Shown: one piece after another, positions 54,313-62,737 of the stretch
Position numbering within the stretch: the first letter of the stretch is position 1
How the letters are laid out: each line of letters starts with the position of its first letter
Assembly: GCF_041435055.1 (NCBI RefSeq)
Contig: NZ_CP108002.1
Coordinates: 1,674,001-1,738,000, forward strand
Length of the DNA: 64,000 bases
Reading direction: 5' to 3'
DNA from: Streptomyces sp. NBC_00341
GTDB taxonomy: Bacteria; Actinomycetota; Actinomycetes; Streptomycetales; Streptomycetaceae
Translations under genes and position numbers: made by a program
Notes under the pieces: generated by a model
What the model was told of the DNA's origin: nothing
Databases searched by the model: none
What the model saw: the letters and a program-made list of their open reading frames with translations, nothing else

Positions 54313-55370
54313 AGCTGGGACATCCTCTTGCGTCGTACGAGATGGATGAAGACCGGCCCGCCGATCAGCGCGGTGACGATGCCGACCTGGAGTTCGGACG
54401 GCCGGGCGACGATCCGGCCCACCACGTCCGCGCCGAGCAGCAGCACCGGGGAGAGCACGGCCGCGTACGGCAGGATCCACCGCATGTCGGGCCCGGTGAT
54501 CGTGCGCACCAGGTGCGGGATCATCAGCCCGATGAAGACGATCGGCCCGCACGCGGCGGTCGCCGCCCCGCACAGCAGGGTGACGGCGAGCATGGCCAGC
54601 ACCCGGGTCCTGGTCAGATGGGCGCCGAGCGCCCGCGCGGTGTCGTCGCCCATCTCCAGGGCGTTGAGCGGACGGGCGATGAGCAGGGTCAGCAGGACGC
54701 CGATCGCGATGAACGGCCACACCTTGCCGACGGTCTCCGTATTCGCGGAGGCCAGCGACCCGACGGTCCAGAACCGCAGCCGGTCCAGCGCCGCCGAGTC
54801 CAGCAGCTGTACGGCGTTGACGTACCCGTACAGGGCCGCGGTGACCGCCGTACCGGCGAGCGCGAGCCGTACCGGGGTGGCGGACCGGCTGCCCCCGAGC
54901 AGGTACACGGCCACCGAGACGATCGCGGCGCCGGCGAAGGCGAACCAGACGTACCCGGTCAGCGAGGTGACACCGAAGAAGCTGATCGCGGAGACGACCG
55001 CCGCGGACGCCCCCGCGTTGACACCCAGCAGTCCGGGCTCGGCCAGCGGGTTACGGGTGAGGGCCTGCATCACCGCCCCGGCGAGGCCGAGCGCGCTGCC
55101 GACGATCAACCCGAGCACGGTCCGGGGAATCCGCACCTTCCGTACCAGGACGTCGTCGCTGCTCCCGGCGTAGTGGAACAGGCCGTGCCAGACGTCGGCG
55201 AGGGGCAGCGCCTTGGCGCCGATCCCGATACTCGCCAGGCACACCAGCACCAGGAGCGCCAACGCCACCAGGAGCCCTGCAGCGCGAACCGCATGGCGCC
55301 TGGGGGGCGCGGGATGGGCCGGTGCGGCTGTCGGGCCTGCACTCGGTTCCGGGGGACTCTCAACGAACAC
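54309..55370 (-). CDS. iron-siderophore ABC permease, FecCD family
   Basis: A 353-aa permease. GLAGAVMQALTRNPLAEPGLLGVNAGAS, VFIGLMIPHLVRTITGPDMRW and PSELQVGIVTALIGGPVFI are the family blocks. The start is GTG 55368-55370; only 5 bp separate it from an iron box, so translation may be leaderless or start further in. Together with the second permease it makes a heterodimer. No periplasmic-binding lipoprotein is encoded beside it. Confidence 0.9.
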   Translation of the reverse strand: MFVESPPEPSAGPTAAPAHPAPPRRHAVRAAGLLVALALLVLVCLASIGIGAKALPLADVWHGLFHYAGSSDDVLVRKVRIPRTVLGLIVGSALGLAGAVMQALTRNPLAEPGLLGVNAGASAAVVSAISFFGVTSLTGYVWFAFAGAAIVSVAVYLLGGSRSATPVRLALAGTAVTAALYGYVNAVQLLDSAALDRLRFWTVGSLASANTETVGKVWPFIAIGVLLTLLIARPLNALEMGDDTARALGAHLTRTRVLAMLAVTLLCGAATAACGPIVFIGLMIPHLVRTITGPDMRWILPYAAVLSPVLLLGADVVGRIVARPSELQVGIVTALIGGPVFIHLVRRKRMSQL

Positions 55371-55375
55371 GCCGG

Positions 55376-55394
55376 TTAGGTTAGCCTACCCTCC
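55376..55394. promoter_or_regulatory. iron box (DmdR/IdeR-type operator)
   Basis: TTAGGTTAGCCTACCCTCC matches the actinobacterial DmdR1/IdeR/DtxR operator consensus at about 15 of 19 positions, including the whole left half. It sits directly in front of the siderophore permease start and overlaps the azoreductase stop codon (55386-55388). Confidence 0.8.
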
Positions 55395-56177
55395 TGTGAC
55401 CTCGATCCGGGCTCCCGCCGACCCCGGCCGGGACGCCTGGCCGGGCCCGGACGCCTGGCCGGGCCCGGACGCCTGCTCCTGTTCGGACTCGCGCCCCGGC
55501 CGGGACGCCGCCGCGATCACCTCCGCCCGCGCCTCGGCCAGCGAGCTCGCCGCCGCCGAACGGAAAGGGGCCAGTCCGGGCACCAGCCCTGCCATGGTCA
55601 GCTCGGCGCTGACGAAACACAGGTCCTCCGGCGCCACCCCCTTCTCACCGAAGTACGCCCGCAGGTAGGGCGTCTGGAAGTCCCAGCCCTCCCGAGGGGT
55701 TCCGGGGCCATAGGCACCGCCCCGCGCGCTGATCACCACGACGCGCTTCCCCCGGAGGAGGCCCTCACCCGTGTCCGGCTCTGTGAGCGCGCCGGGGAAT
55801 CCGACCCGGTCGATCCATGCCTTCAGCGAGGCGGAGACCGCGTAGTTGTACATCGGGGCGCCGACCAGCACGGTGTCGGCCGCCAGCAGTTCAGTGATCA
55901 GCGGGCGGGTCAGCGACCACTCCCGCCGCTCGGCCTCGCTCCCGATCAGCGCGTCCACGCCGTCCGGCGGGACGAGGCCGGTCCGCTCCGCCCTCCGGCC
56001 GAGCGTGCAGTAAGCGGTGTCCAGCGGGGGCACCGGGTCTGCGGCCAGGTCCCGGTACCGGTATCCGGCCGGGCCGTGCACGGTCCGCCAGGTATGGGCA
56101 AACAGTGCGGTCAGCTGCCTGCTGACCGACTCCTCCGAGCGGTTGGCGCTGGAATCCAGATGCAGCAAGGACGTCAT
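55386..56177 (-). CDS. FMN-dependent NADH:quinone oxidoreductase (azoreductase)
   Basis: A 263-aa flavodoxin-fold protein. LLHLDSSANRSEESVSRQLT is the FMN phosphate loop, APMYNYAVSASLKAWIDRVG and VVISARGGAYGPG follow, all typical of AzoR. The C-terminal about 45 residues are an appended low-complexity tail with GPGQASGPGQASRPG, due to an 18-bp repeat in the DNA at about 55435-55480. ATG 56175-56177 is the start. It diverges from the ECF sigma gene and is a likely target of it. Confidence 0.9.
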   Translation of the reverse strand: MTSLLHLDSSANRSEESVSRQLTALFAHTWRTVHGPAGYRYRDLAADPVPPLDTAYCTLGRRAERTGLVPPDGVDALIGSEAERREWSLTRPLITELLAADTVLVGAPMYNYAVSASLKAWIDRVGFPGALTEPDTGEGLLRGKRVVVISARGGAYGPGTPREGWDFQTPYLRAYFGEKGVAPEDLCFVSAELTMAGLVPGLAPFRSAAASSLAEARAEVIAAASRPGRESEQEQASGPGQASGPGQASRPGSAGARIEVTGG

Positions 56178-56189
56178 CGACTGCTCTCC

Positions 56190-56216
56190 TGTCACTTCGG
56201 TTACGTTGCGTTCGTC
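56190..56216 (+). promoter_or_regulatory. ECF41-type promoter in front of the sigma gene
   Basis: TGTCACT (56190-56196), a 16-nt spacer and CGTC (56213-56216) match the TGTCACA/CGTC promoter described for ECF41 sigma factors. It lies 37 bp upstream of the sigma start, suggesting autoregulation. Confidence 0.65.
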
Positions 56217-56253
56217 AGGAGGGGTGACGGAACAGCACGGCGAAAGGTGACCG

Positions 56254-57135
56254 GTGGACGAGCGCGAGGCACTGGCGGAACGCTTCGAGGCGCAGCGCGC
56301 TCTGCTGCGCGCGGTGGCCCACCGCATGCTCGGTTCGCTGGACGAGGCGGAGGACGCGGTCCAGGAGACCTGGCTGCGCCTGTGCCGGGTCGACGCCGGC
56401 GAACTGGACAACCTGACCGGCTGGCTGCGGACGGTGGTGACCCGCATCTGCCTCGACATGCTGCGTACCCGAAGGTCGCGCAGGGAGGACCTGGCCGAGC
56501 AGGAGGTTCTCGACCAGGTCGCCGGGTCCGCCCAGGGCAGTCCGCCGGAGGACGAGGCGCTGCTGGCCGACTCGGTGAGCCGGGCGCTGCTCGTGGTGCT
56601 GGACACGCTGGACCCCGTCGAGCGGATCGCGTTCGTGCTGCACGACATGTTCGCCGTACCGTTCAGCGAGATCGCGACCGTCGTGGAGCGCACACCGGGC
56701 GCCACGAAGAAGATCGCCAGCCGTGCGCGTCACAAGGTGCGGGGCACTCCCGTGGTCCCGGCGGCCGAACTCGCCCGGCAGCATCAGGTCGTCTCGGCGT
56801 TCCTGGCCGCCGCGCGGGCCGGTGACCTCACCGCGGTCCTCGCGGTACTGGCCCCCGATGTGGTGCGGCGCGCCGACCCCGTCGCGGTGCCGCCGGGCGG
56901 CGCGGCCGAGGCCCGCGGCGCGCGAGCCGTCGCGGAGGGCACGGCGGCCCTGGCCCACCGGTCACGACTGGCCGAGCCTGCCCTGGTCAACGGCAGGGTG
57001 GGGGTCGTCGTGGCCCCGCGCGGCCGCCTGCTGTTCGCGCTCACCTTCACCATCGAGGACGACCTGATCACCGAGTACGACGTGATCGCGGACCCGGCAC
57101 GCCTGCGCCGCCTCGACCTCGCCGTCCTCGGCTGA
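56254..57135 (+). CDS. ECF41-type RNA polymerase sigma factor (SigJ-like)
   Basis: A 293-aa sigma factor. Region 2 is RHRMLGSLDEAEDAVQETWLR-like (AHRMLGSLDEAEDAVQETWL), region 4 is FVLHDMFAVPFSEIATVVER with TPGATKKIASRARHKVR. The C-terminal about 115 residues form a SnoaL-like domain (VSAFLAAARAGDLTAVLAVLAPDVV) characteristic of ECF41, which works without an anti-sigma factor and uses this domain for control. The start is GTG 56254 with AAAGG upstream. Its neighbour across the divergent promoter is an oxidoreductase, as usual for ECF41. Confidence 0.92.
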   Translation: MDEREALAERFEAQRALLRAVAHRMLGSLDEAEDAVQETWLRLCRVDAGELDNLTGWLRTVVTRICLDMLRTRRSRREDLAEQEVLDQVAGSAQGSPPEDEALLADSVSRALLVVLDTLDPVERIAFVLHDMFAVPFSEIATVVERTPGATKKIASRARHKVRGTPVVPAAELARQHQVVSAFLAAARAGDLTAVLAVLAPDVVRRADPVAVPPGGAAEARGARAVAEGTAALAHRSRLAEPALVNGRVGVVVAPRGRLLFALTFTIEDDLITEYDVIADPARLRRLDLAVLG

Positions 57136-57270
57136 CGCGGAGGCGGACGCGGAGGCTGACGCCGATGCTGACGTGGCCGCGGGCCCGGGAACGCCGGTCC
57201 GCCCGGTCACGGGCGGCGCCGGCAGCCGGCCCGTCCGCTGGGTGCGGGGCCACCGGCCGAACCGCCGCCG

Positions 57271-58299
57271 CTACAGCCCGAGCCTGGCCACGGCCTTCCC
57301 CGCGTCCAGCCCGCACGAACCCGCTCCGGCGTGCGACCACGCCGCCCCGCACAGCGCCCGCAGACCGTCGAGCGCCTCCCCGTCACCCTCCAGCACGAGC
57401 TGCTCGTCCCGGACGGACGCCGTCCAGCCGCCGCAGCCGAAGCCCTCGCCCACCGGCGTCACCTCGGGCTGTCCGGTCAGCAGCCCCCGCAGATCGGCGG
57501 CCACGTAGGTCGGCCGGTGCTCCGGCTTCGCGGCCAGCAGCTGCGCCGCGTCCGCCACCCCGGTCAGCACCAGCAGCGAGTCGACACCGCCGTTGAACGC
57601 CCCCTCGATGTCCGTGTCCAGGCGGTCCCCGACCACCAACGGCCGTTCGGCACCGGTCCGCAGCACCGTCTCCCGGTGCATCGGCGGCAGCGGCTTCCCG
57701 GCCACCTGCGGCTCGGCACCGGTCGCGATCCGTACGACCTCCACGGCCGCCCCGTTGCCGGGCGCGATGCCCCGGGCGCTCGGAATGGTCAGATCCGTGT
57801 TGGACGCGAACCACGGCAAACCGCGATTGACCGCATGGGCGGCCTCGGCGAACCGGCCCCACGTCATATCGGGCCCGCCGTACCCCTGCGCGACCGCCAC
57901 CGGCTCGTCATCCGCCGACTCCACCGGCCGCAGCCCGCGTTCCCGCAGCGCCACCCGCAGCCCCTCGCCCCCGATCACCAGCACCCGGGCCCCGGCAGGC
58001 AGCTGATCGGCGATCAGCCGGGCCACGGCCTGCGCCGAAGTGATCACGTCGGCGGGTTCGGCCGGCACTCCCAGCTCGGTCAGATGCTCCGCCACCGCGT
58101 CCGGTGTCCGCAGCGCGTTGTTGGTGACGTACGCCAGGTGCATCCCGCCGTCCCGCGCCGTGCCGAGCGCCTCGACCGCGTGGTCGATCGCCTGCCCGCC
58201 CGCGTACACCACCCCGTCGAGATCGAGCAGAGCCGTGTCGTACGCCTCACTCAACGCGGTGCCGGTCCCGCTCGGCCTGGTCCTGCTCGCCTGACTCAT
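57271..58299 (-). CDS. HAD-IIA family hydrolase
   Basis: A 342-aa NagD/phosphoglycolate-phosphatase-like enzyme. YDTALLDLDGVVYAGGQAID carries the DxDGV nucleophile motif, VTNNALRTP motif II, VAGKPLPPMHRETV motif III (Lys) and VVGDRLDTDIEGAFNGGVDSLLVLTGV motif IV. ATG 58297-58299 is the start. Substrates may be phosphoglycolate, sugar phosphates or nucleotides. Confidence 0.93.
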   Translation of the reverse strand: MSQASRTRPSGTGTALSEAYDTALLDLDGVVYAGGQAIDHAVEALGTARDGGMHLAYVTNNALRTPDAVAEHLTELGVPAEPADVITSAQAVARLIADQLPAGARVLVIGGEGLRVALRERGLRPVESADDEPVAVAQGYGGPDMTWGRFAEAAHAVNRGLPWFASNTDLTIPSARGIAPGNGAAVEVVRIATGAEPQVAGKPLPPMHRETVLRTGAERPLVVGDRLDTDIEGAFNGGVDSLLVLTGVADAAQLLAAKPEHRPTYVAADLRGLLTGQPEVTPVGEGFGCGGWTASVRDEQLVLEGDGEALDGLRALCGAAWSHAGAGSCGLDAGKAVARLGL

Positions 58300-58364
58300 A
58301 TCCTGCGCTCCTCAATGCCTGGGTCTCCCCCGATCATCGCGCATCCACGAACCGCACATACGAT

Positions 58365-58667
58365 GCAGAATTGGTTCCAGACCATGTTGCGTACGGTCAG
58401 GTCCTCAATCACGATCGTTTGGTTTTCACGAACGGCCCGCTTCTGCCAGAAGCTCGCGAACGCGCTCTACAGATGCCGCCGCGTCTGCTGCAACGGCACC
58501 GACGACACCTCGGACAGGAAGGCCAGTTCCTCGGACCGTGCGGCGAGCGCCAGGTCGTAGACCTTGCGAACGCACCCGAACGTGCGCGACAGCTCCGCCG
58601 CCTGCGAATCAGTCGGGTAGAAGCGGTACTTGAAGGCCCGCTTCACCTGCTTCGTGGCCACGCTCAC
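58365..58667 (-). pseudogene. decayed TnpB (IS200/IS605 family) gene
   Basis: Reading leftward from GTG 58665-58667: MSVATKQVKRAFKYRFYPTD then SQAAELSRTFGCVRKVYDLA, a clear TnpB N terminus. The next residues, ELAFLSEVSSVPLQQTRRHL, jump over about 25 expected residues; then a stop codon (TAG, 58464-58466 region), then SAFASFWQKRAVRENQTIVI, EDLTVRNMV, a piece of the RuvC core after a larger internal deletion. Only about 100 of 400 residues survive. No IS ends or omega-RNA structure were recognised. Confidence 0.85.
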
Positions 58668-58815
58668 AAACCGGCGAGCCCGCGATTTACGATCAAACCT
58701 GCGGGTCACATCACTGTGAACCGCCCTGGCGGCGAATCCCAGCTCGTTGCCCTGCTCCGCAGGAGCTGTGTTTCCGCTCCGAGCCAACGCACGGGGCATC
58801 CAAACAGGAGGAAAG

Positions 58816-60093
58816 ATGAACTCACGAGGCCCTGCGGACCAGGGACTGCGGCTGATTCCGTTCCGTGGACTGCGCTACGTCCCCGAGCTGGTCGGCAGTC
58901 TCTCCGCGGTGACCTCGCCCCCGTACGACGTCGTCGTACGGCCCGACGGACTGCTCCATCTGGAATCGGCGGACCCGCACAACATCGTGCGCCTGATCCT
59001 CCCGCAGGCCGACACCGCTGCCGCCCGCCACGAACAGGCCGCCGCGACCCTGAACCGCTGGCTGGCCGAGGGAATCCTCGCCCCCGACGCCGAGCCCGCG
59101 CTCTACGTGTACGAGCAGCGCAACGGCGACATGCTCCAGCGCGGCGTCATCGGCGCGCTGGCCCTCTCCGACCCTGCCGACGGCATCGTGCTCCCGCACG
59201 AGGACGTGATGGCCGATGTCGTCGAGGACCGCGCCGACCTGATGCGGACCGCGGAGGCCCATCTCGAACCCCTGCTCCTGACCTACCGCAGCGATGGCCA
59301 CGCCACCGGGGCGGCCGGCGTCATCGAGCGGACGATCCACCGCCCGCCGCTGCTCGCCACCACCACGGAGGACGGCTTCAGCCACCGGCTCTGGGCACTC
59401 ACCGACGCGGCAGAACGGTCGGTGGTGGAGGCGGATCTGGCCCATCGCCAGGCCCTGATCGCCGACGGCCACCACCGCTGGGCCACCTATCTCAGACTCC
59501 AGCGGGAACACACAGAGCCCGGCCCGTGGGACTTCGGCCTGGTCCTCCTGGTCGACACGGCCAGGTACCCGCTCCGGGTACGGTCCATCCACCGGCTGCT
59601 GCACGGACTGCCCGTCACCGACGCGCTCGCCGCGCTGGCCGGCCTCTTCCGCGTCCGCCAGGTCGAAGGTCCGCTCCCCCGGGCCCTGGACGCCCTGGCC
59701 GGGGCGGCGGCCGAGGGCAATGCCTTCCTGCTCGCGGGCGACGGCGGATTCCACCTGGTCGACCGCCCCGACGATGCCCTGCTGGCCCGCACCGTCCCGG
59801 CCGACCGGCCGGATGCCTGGCGCACCCTCGACGCGACAGTCCTGCATTCGGCGCTGCTCGACCATGTCTGGCGGATCCCGGACGACCCGGCGCACATCGC
59901 GTACATCCACGACACCGCAGCCGCCGTCGAACAGGCCGAACGCCACAACGCCACAGCGGTGCTGATGCATCCGGTACGCGAGGAAGTCGTCCGGGACCTG
60001 GCCCGCCAGGGCGTCACCATGCCCCGCAAGTCGACCTCCTTCGGCCCCAAGCCGGCCACGGGGCTGGTCCTGCGCAGCCTCCCCCTCGGCTGA
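58816..60093 (+). CDS. DUF1015 domain-containing protein
   Basis: A 425-aa protein of the DUF1015 family. It opens LRLIPFRGLRYVPELVG, then SLSAVTSPPYDVV and SADPHNIVRLILP, and has LIADGHHRWATYLRLQRE in the middle, the family's signature HH. C-terminal MPRKSTSFGPKPATGLVLRSL. Function is not established, though members near serine and phosphatase genes have been suggested as kinases. The ATG 58816 has AGGAGGAAAG upstream. It lies right after the TnpB wreck. Confidence 0.88.
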   Translation: MNSRGPADQGLRLIPFRGLRYVPELVGSLSAVTSPPYDVVVRPDGLLHLESADPHNIVRLILPQADTAAARHEQAAATLNRWLAEGILAPDAEPALYVYEQRNGDMLQRGVIGALALSDPADGIVLPHEDVMADVVEDRADLMRTAEAHLEPLLLTYRSDGHATGAAGVIERTIHRPPLLATTTEDGFSHRLWALTDAAERSVVEADLAHRQALIADGHHRWATYLRLQREHTEPGPWDFGLVLLVDTARYPLRVRSIHRLLHGLPVTDALAALAGLFRVRQVEGPLPRALDALAGAAAEGNAFLLAGDGGFHLVDRPDDALLARTVPADRPDAWRTLDATVLHSALLDHVWRIPDDPAHIAYIHDTAAAVEQAERHNATAVLMHPVREEVVRDLARQGVTMPRKSTSFGPKPATGLVLRSLPLG

Positions 60094-60116
60094 CCCCGGC
60101 CCCGGCCCCGGCACGC

Positions 60117-60156
60117 AGAAGAGGGCGGCACCCCGCATGGGGTGCCGCCCTCTTCT
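60117..60156. terminator. perfect 18-bp hairpin between convergent genes
   Basis: Arms 60117-60134 and 60139-60156 with loop GCAT. It lies between the DUF1015 gene and the convergent TPR-repeat gene. Confidence 0.82.
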
Positions 60157-60162
60157 CAAGCG

Positions 60163-62382
60163 TTACGCCTTGACCGGACCGTCCTCGTCATCCTCGTCGT
60201 CCTCGTCGTCTTCGTCATCCTCTTCATCGAGGTCGCCCGAGACGGCGGGTGCGGCTGCGGACGGAGTGGCGGCGTCCTCGTCATCGTCGCCGAGGGCATC
60301 GACGAACTCGACACCGTCCAGCTCGGCAAGGCGGTCCGACGCGTCGGTCGAGCCGTCCTTGTCGGCCTCCAGGGCTTTCCCGAACCACTCGCGCGCCTCG
60401 TCCTCGCGACCGGCGGCCAGCAGCGCGTCCGCGTACGCGTAGCGCAGTCGCGGCGTCCACGGGTGGACGGCGCTGGAGGCCAGCTCGGAGCTCTGCAGGG
60501 TCACGATGGCGGCATCGATCTGCCCCATGTCGCGACGGGCCCCGGCAGCGACCAGCCGCATCTCGACCTGTCCGGCCTTGTCCAGCTTCTGCACCTCGGG
60601 CTCACCGGCCATGGCCATCGCCCGCTCCGGCCGCCCGAGTCCGCGCTCGCAGTCGGCCATGACCGGCCACAGCTCCACGGATCCGGTCATCCGACGGGAC
60701 GCCCGGAACTCCGCGAGCGCCTCGGCGTACTTCTGCGTCGCGTAGGCGGCGAAGCCCGCCGCCTCACGAACGGCGGCGACCCGCGAGGCCAGTCGCAGGG
60801 CGATGCGCGAGTACGCGTACGCCTGCTCGGGGTCCTCGTCGAGCAGCCGGGCCACCATGACCAGGTTCCGGGCGACATCCTCGGCCAGGGTCTTGGGCAG
60901 GCTCATCAGCTCCTGCCGGACATCCTTGTCGATCTCGTGGCCGGTGACCTCGTCGGGGATGGGAAGCCGCTTGATCGGCTCGCGCTCACGCTCGTCCCGC
61001 CGCTCGTACCCACCACGGTCGTCGCGGCCGCGGTAGCCACCCCGGTCGCCCTCATCGCGCCGACCACGGAAACCGCCGGAAGCGCCTCCCCGGCTGTCGT
61101 CACGCCGAGGCGCACGATCCCGGTCACCACGGTTGTCGTCGCGGCGGAAGTTGCCGCCACCACTGCTGGGCCGGCTGTCGTCCCGACGGAACCCACCACC
61201 GGAAGAGCCACCACGGCTGTCGTCCCGACGGAACCCACCACCGGAGGAGCCACCACGACTGTCGTCCCGACGGAACCCACCACCGGAGGAGCCACCACGA
61301 CTGTCGTCCCGACGGAACCCACCACCGCTGGAACCACCACGACTGTCGTCCCGACGGAAGCTGCCGCCGGTGGAACCGCCACGGTTGTCGTCGTCGCGAC
61401 GCGGCCCACGGGGGCGGTCGTCACGACGCTCGAACCCACCGCCCGAACGCCCACCACGGTCATCATCCCGACGCGGAGCCCGATCATCACGACGGAACCC
61501 ACCACCGGACGAACCACCACGGCTGTCGTCCCGACGGAACCCACCACCAGTGGAACCGCCACGGTTGTCGTCGTCGCGACGCGGCCCACGGGGGCGGTCG
61601 TCACGACGCTCGAACCCACCGCCCGAACGCCCACCACGGTCATCATCCCGACGCGGAGCCCGATCATCACGACGGAACCCACCACCGGACGAACCACCAC
61701 GGCTGTCATCGCGACGGAACCCACCACCAGTGGAACCACCACGATTGTCGTCGCGGCGGAAGTTGCCGCCACCACTGCTGGGCCGGCTGTCGTCCCGACG
61801 GAACCCACCACCGGAGGAGCCACCACGGCTGTCGTCGCGCCGGGGGCCACCACCGCTGGAACCGCCACGATTGTCGTCCCGACGGAAGCCACCGCCGGTG
61901 CTGCTGCCGCCACGGGGGCGGTCGTCACGACGCTCGAACCCACCGCCCGAACGCCCACCACGGTCATCATCCCGACGCGGAGCCCGATCATCACGGCGGA
62001 ACCCACCACCAGAGGAACCACCACGGCTGTCATCGCGACGGAACCCGCCACCAGCGGAACCGCCACGGCTGTCGTCCCGGCGGAAGCCACCACCGGACGA
62101 ACCACCACGGCTGTCGTCACGCCGAGGCGCACGATCCCGGTCACCGCGGTTGTCGTCGCGACGGAAGTTGCCGCCACCGCTGCTGGGCCGGCTGTCGTCG
62201 CGGCGGAAGCCGCCGCCGCTGTTGGTGGGCCGGCGGTCGTCACGCCGGTCCGCCCCGCGGTCGTTGTCCCGACGCTGGCCGCCTGACCGGTCGTCACGAC
62301 CACCGCTGAAGCCGCCCCGGTCACCGCCGTCGCGGCGACGCGGCTCGCGCTCCGAACGATCGTCGGGAGAGTTGGTGGACAT
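60163..62382 (-). CDS. TPR protein with long Arg/Asp/Gly-rich repeat region
   Basis: A 739-aa protein. Residues about 10-420 are built from RRDDSRGGSSGGGF-like repeats with RDDDRGGRSGGGFERRDDRP variants, a disordered RGG-like region. The C-terminal about 300 residues (EVTGHEIDKDVRQELMSLPK, TLAEDVARNLVMVARLLDED, AYAYSRIALRLASRVAAVRE) form helical repeats of the tetratricopeptide type, followed by an acidic tail (EEDDEDDEDDEDDEDD). ATG 62380-62382 is the start with CAGGAG upstream. The layout suggests an RNA- or ribosome-associated factor. It lies directly beside the rRNA operon end. Confidence 0.88.
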   Translation of the reverse strand: MSTNSPDDRSEREPRRRDGGDRGGFSGGRDDRSGGQRRDNDRGADRRDDRRPTNSGGGFRRDDSRPSSGGGNFRRDDNRGDRDRAPRRDDSRGGSSGGGFRRDDSRGGSAGGGFRRDDSRGGSSGGGFRRDDRAPRRDDDRGGRSGGGFERRDDRPRGGSSTGGGFRRDDNRGGSSGGGPRRDDSRGGSSGGGFRRDDSRPSSGGGNFRRDDNRGGSTGGGFRRDDSRGGSSGGGFRRDDRAPRRDDDRGGRSGGGFERRDDRPRGPRRDDDNRGGSTGGGFRRDDSRGGSSGGGFRRDDRAPRRDDDRGGRSGGGFERRDDRPRGPRRDDDNRGGSTGGSFRRDDSRGGSSGGGFRRDDSRGGSSGGGFRRDDSRGGSSGGGFRRDDSRGGSSGGGFRRDDSRPSSGGGNFRRDDNRGDRDRAPRRDDSRGGASGGFRGRRDEGDRGGYRGRDDRGGYERRDEREREPIKRLPIPDEVTGHEIDKDVRQELMSLPKTLAEDVARNLVMVARLLDEDPEQAYAYSRIALRLASRVAAVREAAGFAAYATQKYAEALAEFRASRRMTGSVELWPVMADCERGLGRPERAMAMAGEPEVQKLDKAGQVEMRLVAAGARRDMGQIDAAIVTLQSSELASSAVHPWTPRLRYAYADALLAAGREDEAREWFGKALEADKDGSTDASDRLAELDGVEFVDALGDDDEDAATPSAAAPAVSGDLDEEDDEDDEDDEDDEDGPVKA
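61130..62280. repeat. tandem coding repeats in the TPR gene
   Basis: Dozens of imperfect copies of a 27-42 bp unit, each encoding roughly FRRDDSRGGSSGGG, with larger duplicated blocks (the block around 61360-61500 recurs around 61540-61680). Such arrays change copy number by slippage or recombination. Confidence 0.85.
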
Positions 62383-62457
62383 CGGTGGTGCTCCTGTCAT
62401 CGGGTACTACAGACATTCTTGCGCAGCCGGACACCCGACGCGCTTCGACAAAACAAA

Positions 62458-62502
62458 AAGGACCCTTGGTCCCAGCGTTGAACGCTGGGACCAAGGGTCC
62501 TT
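62458..62502 (-). terminator. rRNA operon terminator
   Basis: A near-perfect 22-bp stem (62458-62479 with 62481-62502) 9 bp downstream of 5S rRNA, followed on the minus strand by a T-rich run (TTTGTTTTG). It is the rho-independent terminator of the rRNA operon. Confidence 0.93.
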
Positions 62503-62510
62503 CAAAGATT

Positions 62511-62629
62511 GTTCGGCGGCGTCCTACTCTCCCACAGGGTCCCCCCTGCAGTACCATCGGCGCTGAAAGGCTTAGCTTCCGGGTTCGGAATGTAACCGGG
62601 CGTTTCCCTAACGCAATGACCACCGAAAC
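62511..62629 (-). rRNA. rrf: 5S ribosomal RNA
   Basis: Read on the minus strand it begins GTTTCGGTGGTCATTGCG and ends GTAGGACGCCGCCGAAC, the standard Streptomyces 5S sequence, about 119 nt. The ends pair (5'-GTTTCGG with CCGAAC-3'). It follows the 23S gene after a spacer of about 110 bp and precedes the terminator. Confidence 0.95.
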
Positions 62630-62737
62630 CCTATCGGGTTCTAGCGAACAAGCACACTTTTCAATTAAGTAGTGAAGCTGTTCAACCGGTGCGATAACTG
62701 TTCGCAACCCGGGAACAACACAGTGGACGCGAGCAAC

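Noticed and set aside
53119..55173. Long plus-strand frame opposite the siderophore permeases
   Set aside because: It is an antisense shadow of high-GC coding sequence; the minus-strand frames carry clear FecCD motifs.
61130..62280. Regularly repeated DNA that could suggest a CRISPR array
   Set aside because: Repeats are in frame, imperfect, without unique spacers, and encode the RGG-like region of one protein; no cas genes are near.
60142..62286. A very long plus-strand open frame rich in Thr/Val/Pro opposite the repeat gene
   Set aside because: It is the antisense of the RDDSRGG repeats; its regularity comes from the repeats and it has no start signal or family resemblance.
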